Shown here piece after piece: positions 45,850 through 59,163 of a stretch of 64,000 nucleotides of DNA (positions are counted from its first letter, which is position 1; every line of letters starts with the position of its first letter). The translations under genes were made by a program, and so were the position numbers. The notes under the pieces were generated by a model. The model made no database searches. It was not told the DNA's origin and was given only the letters and a program-made list of their open reading frames with translations. Origin of the DNA: Stictocephala bisonia (Eukaryota; Arthropoda; Insecta; Hemiptera; Membracidae); assembly GCA_035578905.1 (NCBI GenBank), contig JAQJVL010000002.1, forward strand, positions 8,680,717-8,744,716, written 5' to 3'.

Positions 45850-47325
45850 ACTTTATATTGTAAGGAACTTCGGAGTTGGAATAAGGGTACATTAAGGGTT
45901 TTACTTTATGCAATGAGGGGCTTTGAGGGTACATTATAGACCTACTCAATACTGTGAAGAACGTCGAGGGAACAAAAAGTCACTTTATACTCTCAGGAAC
46001 CTCGAGGCACAAAAGACTCGAGGTGACTTTATTCTGTCAGGGGCTTCAGTCGTACAAAAGGAGTTACATTATACTGTCAGGGACTTTGAGGGTACAAAAG
46101 GAGTTACTTTATACTGTCAGAGACTCCAAGGGTACAAAAGGAGTATTTTTATATTATCAGGGACCTCGAGGGTACAAAAGGGTTACTTTATTCTGTCAGA
46201 GACTTCAATAGTACAAAAGAAGTTACTTTATTCCGTCAGGGACTTTTAGGGTACACAGTGAGTTACTTTATACTGTCAGAAACTTCAAGTGTACAAAACG
46301 AGTAACTATACTGTCAGGGACATCGTTGGTAGAAAAGGAGTTACTTTATCCTATCAGGACTTCAAGGGTACAATGGAGTAACTTTATACTGTGGGGGAAT
46401 TTGAGGTTATATAAGGAGTTACTTTATACTGTCAGGAACTTCGAGGGTACAAAAGGAGTTACTTTATGCTGTTAAAGACCTCAAGGGTACAAAAGGAGTT
46501 ACTTTATACTGTCAAGGACTTCAACGTTACAAAATGAGTTACTTTATGCTTTTAGGAACATCAAGGGTATAAAAGGAGTTAATTTATTCTGTCAGGGATT
46601 TTTAGTGTACACAATGAGTTACTTTATACTGTCAGAATCTTCAAGAGTACAAAGTGAATTACTTATTAATGTTAGGGACTTCCAGAGTACAAAAGGAGTT
46701 ACTATATACTGTAGGGGACTTTGAGGGCACAAAAGGAGTTACTTTATACTGTCAGGGACTTCGAGGATACAAAAGAATACTTTATACTGTCAGGGACTTT
46801 GAGGGTACAAAAGGAGTTACTTTATACTGTCAGGGACTTCGAGGATACAAAAGAAGTTACTTTATACTGTCAGGGACTTTGAGGGTACAAAAGGAGTTAC
46901 TTTATACTGTCAGGGACTTCGAGGATACAAAAGAAGTTACTTTATACTGGCAGGGACTTTGAGGGTACAAAAGGAGTTACTTTATACTGTCAGGGACTTC
47001 GAGGATACAAAAGAAGTTACTTTATACTGTCAAGGACTTCAACGTTACAAAATGAGTTACTTTATGCTTTTAGGAACATCAAGGGTATAAAAGGAGTTAA
47101 TTTACTCTGTCAGGGATTTTTAGTGTACACAATGAGTTACTTTATACTGTCAGAATCTTCAAGAGTACAAAGTGAATTACTTATTAATGTTAGGGACTTC
47201 CAGAGTACAAAAGGAGTTACTATATACTGTAGGGGACTTTGAGGGTACAAAAGGAGTTACTTTATACTGTCAGGGACTTCAACGTTACAAAATGAGTTAC
47301 TTTATGCTGTTAGGGACTTCGAGGA
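45850..47325 (+). repeat. ~42-bp tandem array (about 35 copies) with higher-order repeat
   Basis: The unit is GGTACAAAAGGAGTTACTTT + ATACTGTCAGGGACTTCGAG. Copies are irregular before 46500 and more uniform after 46680, where two unit variants alternate. A block of about 210 bp (46523-46735), including TTTTTAGTGTACACAATGAG, recurs at about 47041-47250. This points to a segmental duplication inside the array. Frames within are by-products. Confidence 0.93.
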
Positions 47326-48309
47326 CATTATTTTGTTTTGTTTAGTACGGAAGAGTCCAAGAATGTTAAACATATATTACAAGGTAATACAAAAAATATA
47401 TTTTCCTTTTTTTAATAAGTCAGTCGATGTTTATAATAAACTCTTATATGTCAGTGTATCTAGCTATTGTTTGTTTTAGTATAATAAATCGTTTCCCAGT
47501 GTTTGGCTTTCGTCATAGATTATAACATTTTACATTTAGGGTAACATTTATTTCCGCATTATTTAACTAAAACATGAATGGAAGCAGTTGTTTACGTTTT
47601 GACGTGCTCTTTGTGAATAAACCAAGTTTTTTTTAATGTAAAACGCTTATTTACTTACATTAAACATTATCTTAGTGGTTCTTAATGGCCGCCATCTTCA
47701 CTCATTAACATTCAACTCTTAAAACCAATGAAATATTAAGACTTGGGCATTTCATCTAGAAATACTTAACCGGGACTTAAACTAGTTAAGATTCACTTCA
47801 AAATGTTCACAGATAATATTTTTAACAATTTGATGTTAGTGTAGGCTATCTACCAAAATACGATTTTGTAACTATACGGAATTTTAAAGATTTAAAATAA
47901 TTATGTAACGAGTTATTATTGTACATTTTACTAAGGAAATCAAGTTTTTAACAAGTTACAAATCGTAGTCTTACAATTATTTCTTGAAGGAAAGTCAGTT
48001 AAAACGCGGTAAACCTCCTTCCTAACCTGTAATTTTCAATATAACCACCTCCACCGAAGTGGGGTGAGTTCCCCCTTAACCCACTTAGCGTGGGTAAACT
48101 AGACGATCTGTTGACTAGTGAAGGAGACCGAGATAGCCGTCCAGAGAGTAATAAATCTCGTAACTCGAGCGATAAACCACTAACCTCTTTAACGTCGCGC
48201 ATTATCTTTTTACAGCAGCTGTCAGCTCACTTTTCACACTAGGCTTTTTAATTGTCTTTTTCAACATTTTCATCCAGGGACAGACCACGTTTGGAGTGTA
48301 GGTTTATCT
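47326..48309. other. Intergenic, nothing recognised
   Basis: AT-rich. The small - strand frame at 47999-48202 is Ser/Leu/Arg-rich without a motif. Confidence 0.4.
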
Positions 48310-48500
48310 CGTGTTTCAAATAAATATTTGTATATAGTTTCCGCCTGGTAAATTGGTTGAGTGCTACTTCAAATAAATAGGTGTATATAGTTTCCGCCTG
48401 GTAAATTGGTTTGAGTGCTACGACAGAGAAAAAAGAAAGGTTTATGTCGTATGTTTTCAAATAAATAGGTGTATATAGTTTCCGCCTGGTAAAGTGGTCA
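48310..48500 (+). repeat. Short tandem repeat x3
   Basis: TATATAGTTTCCGCCTGGTA with flanking CAAATAAATAGGTG occurs three times (from about 48333, 48384 and 48472), at spacings of about 51 and 88 bp. A TTTGAGTGCTACGAC insert separates the last two. Confidence 0.8.
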
Positions 48501-48662
48501 CAGATGAAAAAGAAACAGAGGTCGCTTTTTTATGGCCGAAGCGAACGCGTCTGAGACAGGTATACATTCTAAATTAATGTACATCTTTATATATTTGTTT
48601 TAATAATTACTACGTTTATACTAAGAGTTTGGGGAGAATAAGGGATGATGATAAGTTGCTGG

Positions 48663-49409
48663 TAGGGATGACAAATATTTTCAATATATATCGAATTAAC
48701 AATATATCGCAAACCAAATATAGATATAACGATAATATCGTTAAAAATATCGATATATCGAGAAAACGATATATCGAATTGAAAATGATTTATCTGTTTC
48801 GAACTTTTCACTAACTCTTATGACATGACAAAAATACACATAGCACTATTTAGAATAACCTACTGAATTTAAAAATCAAATACATTTATCTACACGAAAC
48901 AAGTTATGATCTGTGAGGTTGAATGAAAAAATTAAAAATAAGAATAATTTTACCTTTAGTTATTATGTTAATTACAAAGGAATATGTAATAAGATTGTTA
49001 TTTTTGTTTTTCACATTTAAAAATGCCACTTGGCTTCTTATACAGTATACACAAAAAATTAAACAAATTAATTCACTACACTATATTTTAGTACTTTAAC
49101 GTCATGTAAACATAATAAATAAAATAACTTTATTATTTCAATGCATGTTTTGTCAATTTCTACACTCACATCATCATTCATATTCGCCTTAACATACGCA
49201 CTTCGTTGTGTCGGCGTCTCATATGTAAGAAGGTAAATGTGTTTCTTTTCGAATAATTATGGTTTTGAGGAGAGTAAATAACGTCAATATTTAGTGGTAT
49301 GATATATTGGACTAAATTATCGATATGGTCGATATTATAGAAAAAAATATCGATACTAATATATCGAAACATATGTATCGATGTTTCCGATATATCGTTA
49401 CCATCCCTA
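48663..49409 (-). mobile_element. hAT-like miniature element (747 bp), inverted copy
   Basis: Bounded by TAGGGATGACAAATATTTTC and ...CGATATATCGTTACCATCCCTA, with 8-bp flanks GTTGCTGG (48655-48662) and GGTGCTGG (49410-49417), a 7/8 match. 8-bp target duplications and short TAGGGATG-type inverted ends are usual for hAT transposons. No transposase is inside. Its ends match the copy at 49663-50449 in opposite orientation. Confidence 0.82.
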
Positions 49410-49662
49410 GGTGCTGGGCCTGCCATCGCACGGCAAATTGGCGAGGAATACTCGACACACATTTAGCAGTAAGTAGTTACCTCTGTTTTTTCTTCTCTGT
49501 GGTGCTACAAAACACACGGCCGTTCGTTTGTAGATTACGATATTCACTCATTAGACAGTGTAAGAGTTAATTAGTAATTGTTTAAAATCGTTAAAACTCA
49601 ATGAAGTACGTTTTAAAGATCAATGAAGTACGTGAAACTTTATTACGAAGAAGTGTCATAGG

Positions 49663-50449
49663 TAGGGATGGCGACGATAAATCGATTTATCGGAAATATC
49701 AATAAATATGTTTCGATATATCGATATATTAGTATAGATATTTTCTTTCAGTAATATCGGTTATATCGATTTTTTGGTCCGATATAACATATCACTAAAT
49801 ATTGACGTTGTTCTCTCTCCTCTCAAAATAATCACGAAAAAAACCACATTTTAATTATCTCTTATGCATACAAAACATGGAGTAATAGAATAACTTTATT
49901 TAGTATGTTTACGTGACGTTAACGCACTAAAATGTAGTTTAGTGAATTAATTTGTTTAATTTTTAGTGCTTATAAGAAGCCAAGTGGCATTTTTAAATGT
50001 GAAAAACAAAAATAACAATGTTATTACACTACTGTTTTATAATTAAAATAATAATTACAGATAATATTATTCTAATTTTTTTCATTCAACCCCACAGCCC
50101 ATAACTTGTTTCGTGTAGTATTTAATTTCAGTAGGCTATTCTAAATAGTGACAGCAAAACGTGAGTGTATTTTTGGTCATGACATAAGAGTTTGTACATA
50201 ATTTGTGGATCATGCATTATTGGATGTGATTATGTGAAGGTTCACTGACCACCCTAAAATAATTATTGTCTTGGTCCAGAATGCATTTAAAAAATGTAAT
50301 TTTGAACAGATTTAATCATTTACAATTCGTTATATTGGTCACCCGAAGTATCGATATTTTTCTTTCGATTTTAAAGTTAGATCGATATCTGGTTTGCGAT
50401 ACATCGACAATGCGATATATCGATATGTTGAAAATATTTGTAATCCCTA
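49663..50449 (+). mobile_element. hAT-like miniature element (787 bp)
   Basis: Starts TAGGGATGGCGACGATAAAT and ends GAAAATATTTGTAATCCCTA, with perfect 8-bp duplications GTCATAGG at 49655-49662 and 50450-50457. The interior is rich in TCGATATATCGATA and carries GACGTTAACGCACTAAAATG, shared with the other copies. Non-autonomous. Confidence 0.9.
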
Positions 50450-50999
50450 GTCATAGGCCTATCACTGAGTGGCCGAGTACCGCTGCTATCGCAGGTTGTT
50501 ATGTAACCCAGCCGGCCCACCGTGTGTTATATGTACATTGTGATGTGATGACAGTGAAGGCGTGTGTCAGTCTGACAGTGTTGATTCTCTCGCTTGTCAG
50601 TGTTGATGGACGTAACCAATCGCAACCCACGTACGTAAGACCTTTGCCTTCATTTACCACGGTGTTGTCGTTGTTGGGGATTGGTTTGTTTTAATGAACG
50701 TTGTTAGATCATAGTGCTATGAGTAGCACTGTCTATACTTCAGTCGGCACTAGTGGTTCAGTGCTGTAATCCACTTGGGGTTAAAGATCTTGGAGATTGT
50801 TGACGATAAGTTCTATGCTCAGTCCTCTTAATGCCGTCACGGCTTTGCTCAATGGTTGCCATCCAAGTGGACACTATTAGAGAACATTCTGAGGTGTCCA
50901 TGTTAGGTTTGTTTTTACTGTGTATAAAGCTGAGAGTCACTAGATCAGATGACTGCTACGGCATGATTATCTGTAGATTGTTTCAAAAACTAGTATTTT
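50450..50999. other. Intergenic, old dispersed sequence
   Basis: A stretch at about 50785-50900 (AGTCCTCTTAATGCCG, ACTATTAGAGAA) resembles 580-650 (AGTCCTCTTATACCGA, ACTATTAGAGAA). This suggests an old repeat family. The frame at 50266-50694 overlaps the end of the hAT-like element and is not a gene. Confidence 0.4.
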
Positions 51000-51836
51000 A
51001 AATTTTTCTATTACCAAAAAGGAGGGTGACCATGGAATGCATGCTTTAGGAGATTCTTTAATATGCCCTGTAAAATCTCTCAAGTACTTAGGGTTGCTTA
51101 TAGATGATGACTTGCGCTTTAATAGCCATGTAGATAGAGTAGCAAGCTTGGTGAGCTCAGGAATTTTTCACTAAGAGTTCTATCATCGCAGCTTGAGTCT
51201 TGTCATCTCCTGACAGCTTATTATGGGATAGTTTATCCACATCTCTCATATGGAATATCTATTTGGGGCTCTGGAACCTGTAGAACTAAACAACTCTTCA
51301 AACTTCAGAAGAGAGCCGTAAGGATCATCTTCAAACTAAGAAGAACCGATTCATGCAGAGAATGGTTTAAAAACCACAATATTTTAACACTTCCATCCAT
51401 TTATATATATCAAACAGTAAGTTTTGTCATAAATAACCCTGACCTTTTCAGAATGGAACCATCTCAATGCTCCAATAGCTTCAACCTCCGAAGTAAAACA
51501 AATCTACCAATACATAAACACCGGACCTCCTTTTTTAAAAATCATTTATTAATGAATGGTATTAAATTATTTAATTCTCTGCCAGCCCCACTAAAAATTA
51601 AATGGATGCAAAACCTTTTAAAACCAGTCTTCAAGGCTTACTTTTGAGTGAAGCATATTACAATATAAATGAGTTTCTGCAAAGTAATTATTAGTTAATG
51701 TTGTAATTATAATTCTAGGAACATATATTTATATATATATATATATGTATTCTATGTACAGTATTGTTCACTAGAATAATTGACTCATGCCCATGTACTA
51801 ATTGTATTATATGGCAATAAAGTTTGATTGATTGAT
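51000..51836 (+). pseudogene. LINE 3' end with reverse-transcriptase C-terminus
   Basis: The translation SLKYLGLLIDDDLRFNSHVD, then (after a frameshift near 51165) LTAYYGIVYPHLSYGISIWG, LFKLQKRAVRIIFKL and [19 protein letters not shown], is the classic non-LTR reverse-transcriptase end (YLG...D, Y..l.Ygi..WG, QK.a.R.i). GIKLFNSLPAPLK and a stop at about 51647 follow. The 3' untranslated part runs to a GATT microsatellite tail (51822-51836). The - strand LINE at 55390-55985 has the same pattern ([25 protein letters not shown]), so they are the same broad family. Confidence 0.85.
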
Positions 51837-53008
51837 TGAATTTTCTATACCAAAACAGTTCAAAGCGTCATTTGGTTGCCGAGCAACCTACTTTTCAATG
51901 AGAAATCAAGCTTAGATACCATATCTGAAATTATTACTGCTAGACATTTTTTCTCAGCGAGAAATATAAACTTTTTAAGATATGTTCAGTAATATTCATG
52001 TGGTAAATTGCAATTTCATTCCTAACAAAAAATATTTAAGCCTTATAGTGTGCAACAATTCTCCCTGTTATTTTTATCTTACAAAAACTAACTCCCCAAA
52101 ACCTTAAATATATGCTCAGAAAATTCTGTTTCGAGAATTCTTCATTGTAGAAGTACTTAATTCTGAACAGGCAGTCAAGTTCTAGCCTCTGACACTTAAA
52201 GAAATTAAGTTCTAGCATCAAAGTTAAAAGTAAAATAAACATGTTTGCCTGAAAATAGGTCCGCTATACCTGCCTCCCTATTTTAATTTGGTTCTCCTTA
52301 AGGCTAATATTTGTTTCAAATAAAGACTACAGTTCTGCATTATATAACATTTTAAACCTCTTGTTTTAAAGAGAACAGAATTATCTAGAGCTACTTGAGA
52401 TCAATTTTAATTTTATCAGGACTCCTATATTTTTTTGTAATAAACCAAAACCGAATGGAACAAATTTAATATCATGGGCTCTATTCACACTTTTTACTTA
52501 CAAAGCATGTAAACATTTAAATATATATATATATTTTTTAATATAAGCATGACAGGTCTGTAAGTGAAGTAATGTTCAACTGCAAATGCGGGTGTCAGCT
52601 ACTGATAAACACGCTGCCTGGTGGCCAAACGGTGAAGAGGAAGTAAACTGCTAGTGTTGTTCAGCTCACAATGATTTAGGAACAAACAAACAAGTGCCAA
52701 CCAATCTCTAATAGTTGGCGGAGTTAGAAGTAGTTTCGAAGTCAACGCCAGGTAGAGGGTCAATTCCTCAACTGACACAAAACTATTTACTGGAGATAAA
52801 TGTTAAAAATCTCACTCATAAACCTTATTCCTCTTAATTCCTGTTCACATTATTAGCAAGTTATCTAACAGTTAGTAACTTATTCCAGTGACTTGATTTG
52901 AAGCAGCACTGTGAAGTAAATTAGATTACCATTCTATTGTTGTTTTAATATTTCTCACTTGTTAACTAATATCCGAGACAGAATTGTTACATGAGTTCCA
53001 TGTTACAG
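51837..53008. other. Upstream region of the DUS1-like gene
   Basis: AT-rich, without recognised repeats. The promoter and any 5' leader exon of the gene at 53016 should lie here or farther left, but I cannot place a TATA box, initiator or donor with confidence. TGTTACAG at 53001-53008 could be a 3' splice site of a leader intron. Confidence 0.4.
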
Positions 53009-53015
53009 GCGCAGA

Positions 53016-53225
53016 ATGTCCGTGTGGGAACGGCTGGGCAAGCCACGCTTCCTGGTGGCCCCCATGGTGGATGCCAGTGAACTGGCCTGGCGACTGTTGT
53101 GTCGGCGACACGGAGCTCACCTCTGCTACACTCCCATGCTCCATAGTTGTGTGTTTGTCAATAGTCCAAGGTACAGGGAGGCTAACCTGGTCTCTTGTCC
53201 GGAGGATAGGCCTCTCATCGTTCAG
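53016..53225 (+). CDS. DUS1L: DUS1-like exon 1 (70 codons)
   Basis: Starts [20 protein letters not shown]; ends ...PEDRPLIVQ at CAG|GTCAGT (phase 0). This ATG is chosen because it sits a few residues before the conserved FLVAPM segment, as is usual when the N-terminus is short. A longer animal-type N-terminus from an upstream exon cannot be excluded, since an acceptor-like TTACAG lies at 53003-53008. The exon is more GC-rich than its flanks. Confidence 0.93.
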
Positions 53226-56200
53226 GTCAGTTTAGAATAAAATGAACACTAATTCAAATGCAATGTGTTTTGAAGGAATTACAAATCATAAGTTCAACCT
53301 ATATTGTGTAGAAGAATAGTACTATTTACTGTAAGAAATAAATATTTGTTGCTTTGGCCAAGGCCTCAGATTTGGGAGCTAGTGGTCCATATCTCTAACT
53401 GAGCTAACATTCGATACTTTACTCATGGAATAAATTTCACGCATTGGCTTGCAGGCCCTATTTAACTGGTAAGTGAAGTGTTAAAAAAATCTGTGATTAC
53501 GATATAGGTTACCAACAAAGAACTTTAGCAGACCCAAGAACAAATTTGCCACTGGCATAAAATATATTTATTTTATTTATTTATTCTTAAAACGCCGATC
53601 GTTAAGATATGGGCGAATATGGATTTTGAATGAGTGTAGCTGAACAAGTGTAGTCATTGTTACTATCTTAAGTTCGACTTCGCTCAGAAAGGATCATTAA
53701 TAGCCCCAATAGCCAGGGCAACTATGGAACCTACAGCTTTACGTGGAATCCGAACCACGTAAAACATATATTTATGTTTAAATAGGGAATATTGCCTACA
53801 GAATTTGGTGATGTAGAAGGATCAGATTTTCTCATGATTTTGACTTTTTGTCTGTACTTGAGAGACAAGAAAGTAATTAAGAAAGGTTTTTTAACATACT
53901 TTTCCAGTTCATATGGACCTGCAAGCCTGTGTTGAATTTTGTTCATCACGTTAAGTACGATCGTTAGCTCAGTTGAAGATTCGAACCTCTCAGTTGGAAG
54001 CATTAACCACTTAGCCAATACGTCAACTGACCAAAGGAAGCAGTGTAACATTATCCAAAGTATTTACCACTTCTCAAAAGGCTAAATTGGAACTTTGCAG
54101 AGTATCTGCTATTGTGAGGTGCACAACAATACAGATAATAATGACTTTGTTATACAAAAGGCTAAATTGGAACTTTGCAGAGTATCTGCTATTGTGAGGC
54201 GCACAACAATACAGATAATAATGACTTTGTTATACAAAAGGCTAAATTGGAACTTTGCAGAGTATCTGCTATTGTGAGGTGCACAACAATACAGATAATA
54301 ATGACTTTGTTATACAAAAGGCTAAATTGGAACTTTGCAGAGTATCTGCTATTGCGAGGCGCACAACAATACAGATAATAATGACTCTGTTATACAAAAG
54401 GCTAAATTGGAACTTTGCAGAGTATCTGATATTGTGAGGCGCACAACAATACAGATAATAATGACTTTGTTATACAAAAGGCTAAATTGTAACTTTGCAG
54501 AGTATCTGCTATTGTGAGGTGCACAACAATACAGATAATAATGACTTTGTTATACAAAAGGCTAAATTGGAACTTTGCAGAGTATCTGCTATTGTGAGGC
54601 GCACAACAATACAGATAATAATGACTTTGTTATACAATAGTGGTACAAAGTGTTGCCATAGGGCTTTAAAGGTTCGCTCTTAGAATTAACCCTCAATTGT
54701 ACAACGGTAAGTGGTGCTATTCATGTTACAGATTCGAGGAGGTAAAACAAAAAAAGAACGTTTTTCTAAAATTAATTGCTCTCCTGATCTTTACAGGAGT
54801 GCTTTTTTTAGTATTAGTACTTATCAGTACATCTTTAAAATTGAAAAATCTAACGCTGAAATGCTTAATAAGCTGTTATTTTTTGTTAAAAAAATCACCA
54901 TTTTATTTTTGTTTTGTGGTTTTACATAGGTACCTGTAAAAAAGAGTTATTATAGTTACTACAAGATCTTTTAATACATAGTTTTTAGGCCTATGAATAA
55001 TTTTATAAGTATAACAGATCTTAAGAATGCCAAGTTATTTAGTCTGAAGTAAATATAATCATTTTTCAAGTAAAGATAACAATAAAACAAAACTTGTTTT
55101 TTTTTTAAATAGTTTTGTGGGAATGACCCTGCGATAATGTTGGAAGCAGCTAAGATGGCCGAGGCGCATTGTGATGCTATAGACATCAACCTCGGTTGTC
55201 CCCAGGCCATCGCTCGGCGCGGCCGATATGGAGCCTTCCTGCAGGACGACTGGGAACTGCTCTCTGATATCGGTAAGTACTGTTTTCATTCGACCACATT
55301 TCAACTCACAAGAGCCTTAAGTCTCATCCAAATGTTGTATTAGTCACTCCCTGTGAAATGAATATAAATCTCCGTAAGAGGTGCATACCCTATGTTAAAA
55401 ATTCAACCTCGCATAGAGCTGGTTTGATAAGTGGTTGGTAGATGATATTATGTATTACAAGAAAAAATTCATCAACACTGTAAATAGCAGATTTTAACAA
55501 CCAATATTTTATGGTATATTTGAAATTAGACTTGCTCATGATCTTTACTTGCATGGGTAGAGCATTGAAAAGCTTGATACCCTGGTATTGAAAGCTGCAT
55601 TGAGTACTGGTAAAGTTACATCTAGGAGTTATTATGTTATTTCTATTGCGTGTAAAATAATTGTGAACATCTCTTTGGTTGCTAAGACTAGATAAGTTAT
55701 CTTTAACATACAACAAGACATTTAAAACATAGATGGACGGCAGGGTCAAAATATTAAAATTTACAAAAAGAGGTTTACAATGTTCCCTACTATGTACATT
55801 GCCAATTATCCTAATTGCTTTCTTCTGCAGCACAAAAAGTTTATTTGCTAAATGAGAATAGCCCCACAAAGTAACTCCATAGGTTAAAAAACTATTTATG
55901 TATGCATAATAAATACACAGCATGTGATCAGTGGAAATTGCACCATTAAGGTGGAGTGCCATAAGGTCTGATCTTCTTAGAAAGATTTGTATTTGTATTC
56001 ATTGCTGTCAGTATATATATATATATGTTTATGTTGCATCCTTGGGCTACTATAACTAGTCTGTTCATAAACATTCCATTTACTGGATATAATGTTACTA
56101 GGCCATGTATCCTAGTAACATCATATCACACAGATGTTCTTAAGAGTGTTTGTCCGACCGGCCCCTCGTCACAAGTAACATGTGAATGCCTTGCTGTTGG

Positions 56201-59104
56201 CATGGGAGAATAACAGCACTCTTGCTGCACGTTCGGAGCACAACTGGGAATAACTCCCTAATTTATTGTAAACTTTATCAATAAAGATTTTATGTATTAT
56301 TAATCTACTTTTTTGGCCATTGATAATTATATAAATTTCAACTTAAAATTAGTACAGATGTAATTTATAAAATAATAATTGGTTACATTAACAAAAATAT
56401 TCTTTTTGTTATTCGTTTTAATTTACTCTAGGTTAGTATCATTTGTTGACTATATTCTCAAAATTTTAATAAAATATATCACATGGTTTTTTAATTAGTT
56501 AGGAACCAAGAAAGGCCAAATTAGCCACTTTAGGTAGCCATATATCTGTAAATAAATTTTGTTGAATTTTTTCCCTCAACACACTTATTACTTTTTATTC
56601 AACATAAAACAATTTTATTCAAAAACATTCCAAAAATAATTTACGATCGAACACCCTTAATAAACAAGGAGACAAATGGTGATTACCTACCGGCCCACCC
56701 ATACACGCAGTGGTACTAACCCACCTGCCCACCCATACAAGTGTAGTACCACTGTGCGTGTATGGGTGGGCGGGTGGGTTAGTACCACTGTGCGTGTATG
56801 GGTGGGTGGGTAGGTTAGTACCACTGTGCGTGTATGGGTGGGCAGGTGGGTTAAAGTTAAGCATGTTACTATCCCTCGTCAAGAAAGTTTAGGTCTGATT
56901 TTCAGCAAAAGAAAGACCAGATAGAGTTTCTTTTGTGAATCCTTCTGGTGTGAGGAAGGTGAGTGTGGTTCACCGAAATCGATAATAATATTTGTGCATT
57001 TTGTACTTGTATCACATATTGGAAGTGGTGATGACTCATACACTTACAGTGGTGATGATCCACCGACTCTTTCACACATGTACAAAGGTAATAAATTTAA
57101 CTTTCACATACAACTCCTTGTTAAGTTGACTCGGACAATCCTCAAGTTAGAAAAATCATTTTGAAAGTCCTTTGGGTTTCTACAAGCTAGTCTTGGCACT
57201 GACTTCAAACATGTTTCTTCCAACAAGACGCTACACTATGGCTTTCAAGATACTTAGATACAGTATTCCGTCACCGGTGGATTGGAAGACGTGGAGCGAT
57301 TGAATGGCTGGCACGTTTCCCTGACCTAATTTCACTGGACAACTTTTGTATGGGGCTACCTCAAAGACAAAGTTTATGAAACTCTGACTACAGATTTGAT
57401 TGATTTTAGACACAGGATATCACAGGAAGCTGAAGCTATTCCACAAGGATAAAAAAGAGCAATAGCCACCTTTTATAATCAGTTAGCACATTGCTAGATG
57501 GCCAATGGGGAACAATTTAAACACCTACATTTAAAGGAGTACAGTAAGCATTATTGTACATTCCTTCAACTTGTAACTTTCTGTTATTCTTAAGTACAAT
57601 GTATTGAACATTTTTAAAAGTTTGAACAGCAATTTCTTCCGACTGGATCAACCTTTTTAAGTCTGGTGTGCGGCATTGTTTACAGTTTATCTAGACCTTT
57701 AAAATGATATACAAATTAACATAGGCTGCCATTAAAGATTATTTTCTTACTCCTAACGGGCAGTCCCCTGAAGATGACAACTGATCACCATGTATACAGA
57801 AAAGTAGCATACTATTACTAGTAACGGTATGCTAAATTCGGTTGTGATATTTCTTGTCGTTTAAAAGTTATAAAGTCGTCCTAAGACTTAATTGTCACAC
57901 TGTATATATTGAGATTAGTATTGAAAATCTGGCTCTATCAACCAATTGTACAGTTCAATTTTATGAACTTGTTATTATTTAATAACAAACATTCTAATTT
58001 TTTTTGGTTTTTTTTTTTTTTTTTTTTGCTCTATTAACACAATGTTTTCTTGGTTACAGTGAAGTAAAATCAATTATTGAAACACTGTAATACAATCCTT
58101 CTACAACTATATTATGTACCTACTGGAAGAACAATAGTTTAGTTTGACCATCGTGTTTACAGTGCAAACGATGTCACAGGGTCTCAGTGTGCCAGTCACG
58201 TGTAAAGTGCGGGTGTTTGACAGTGTTGAGAGATCCATTGCTTACGCTCAAATGTTAGAGGCTGCTGGCTGCAGTATGCTGACTGTGCACGGTCGCACTC
58301 GAGAGCAGAGGGGACCTCTCACGGGCCTGGCCAGCTGGGCGCACATCAAGGCTGTCAGGTAAGACTTGCGGAAACAGCAAACAAGTGCTCCGGTTGATCT
58401 CCCGTGTTTGTTTAATGATAGTACCTGAAAAACTTGTAAAGCAGATGTATTGATGTCTACTTTAAATATATGCTGCGTATTCTTAGATCTTCAGCTCAAG
58501 TGGCCAACGTCACAACTAGAATCTGTATTTTCTGGTGACAGCTGCGTCAAGGTGCAATCATCCCTATGTACAAGATAACCAAACATTTTGCCCATGCTAT
58601 GGTGTGGCATTTTTGGTGGAGTCTCAGTGATACCACCAAAGATGCCACACCATAGCATGAGTAAAACATCTTATTTTCTTGTAAGTAGTGGAGATAGCAC
58701 CTTGATACGGTTGTCAAAAAAAAAAAAAAAAAATGAAGATTCCAGTTATGATTCTCTTATGTCCAAATTATAAAGCATCCTATCAATTTATGTATTATAT
58801 TTCTTTTATAATTAATTATGCACATCCTTTTTGGAAGTAAGGTTCTGCAAATTATTTTTGTTTTCTAAATAGTGTAGTTAATATTAAAATGTTTGAAAAT
58901 ATAACAATTTTTTATATATAAAAGTTTTACAATGGTTTTAAGATTCCAGCAATCTTTTTCAACTAAATCAGAATTTACTATCAATAAGGCACAATTACAT
59001 GCATTTCATACAGTCGAAAAAGATTACTAAAGTTGTCATCAATAATATATATATATTTTATATATATTATTTTATATATATATATATACAGAATATATTA
59101 TTAT

Positions 59105-59163
<59 letters not shown>

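Noticed and set aside
53955..54032. Functional tRNA gene on the - strand
   Set aside because: Good box motifs but no closed acceptor stem or convincing anticodon arm; best read as a SINE head.
54095..54683. Chain of 60-codon frames MQSICYCE...
   Set aside because: Each comes from the 80-bp repeat, whose length is not a multiple of three.
55137..55343. Separate gene starting at the Met at 55137
   Set aside because: It is the internal part of DUS1-like exon 2, extended past the donor site into the intron.
58144..58162. Coding start upstream of exon 3
   Set aside because: The bases before the acceptor AG at 58161-58162 are intronic; the conserved protein begins in phase with exon 2.
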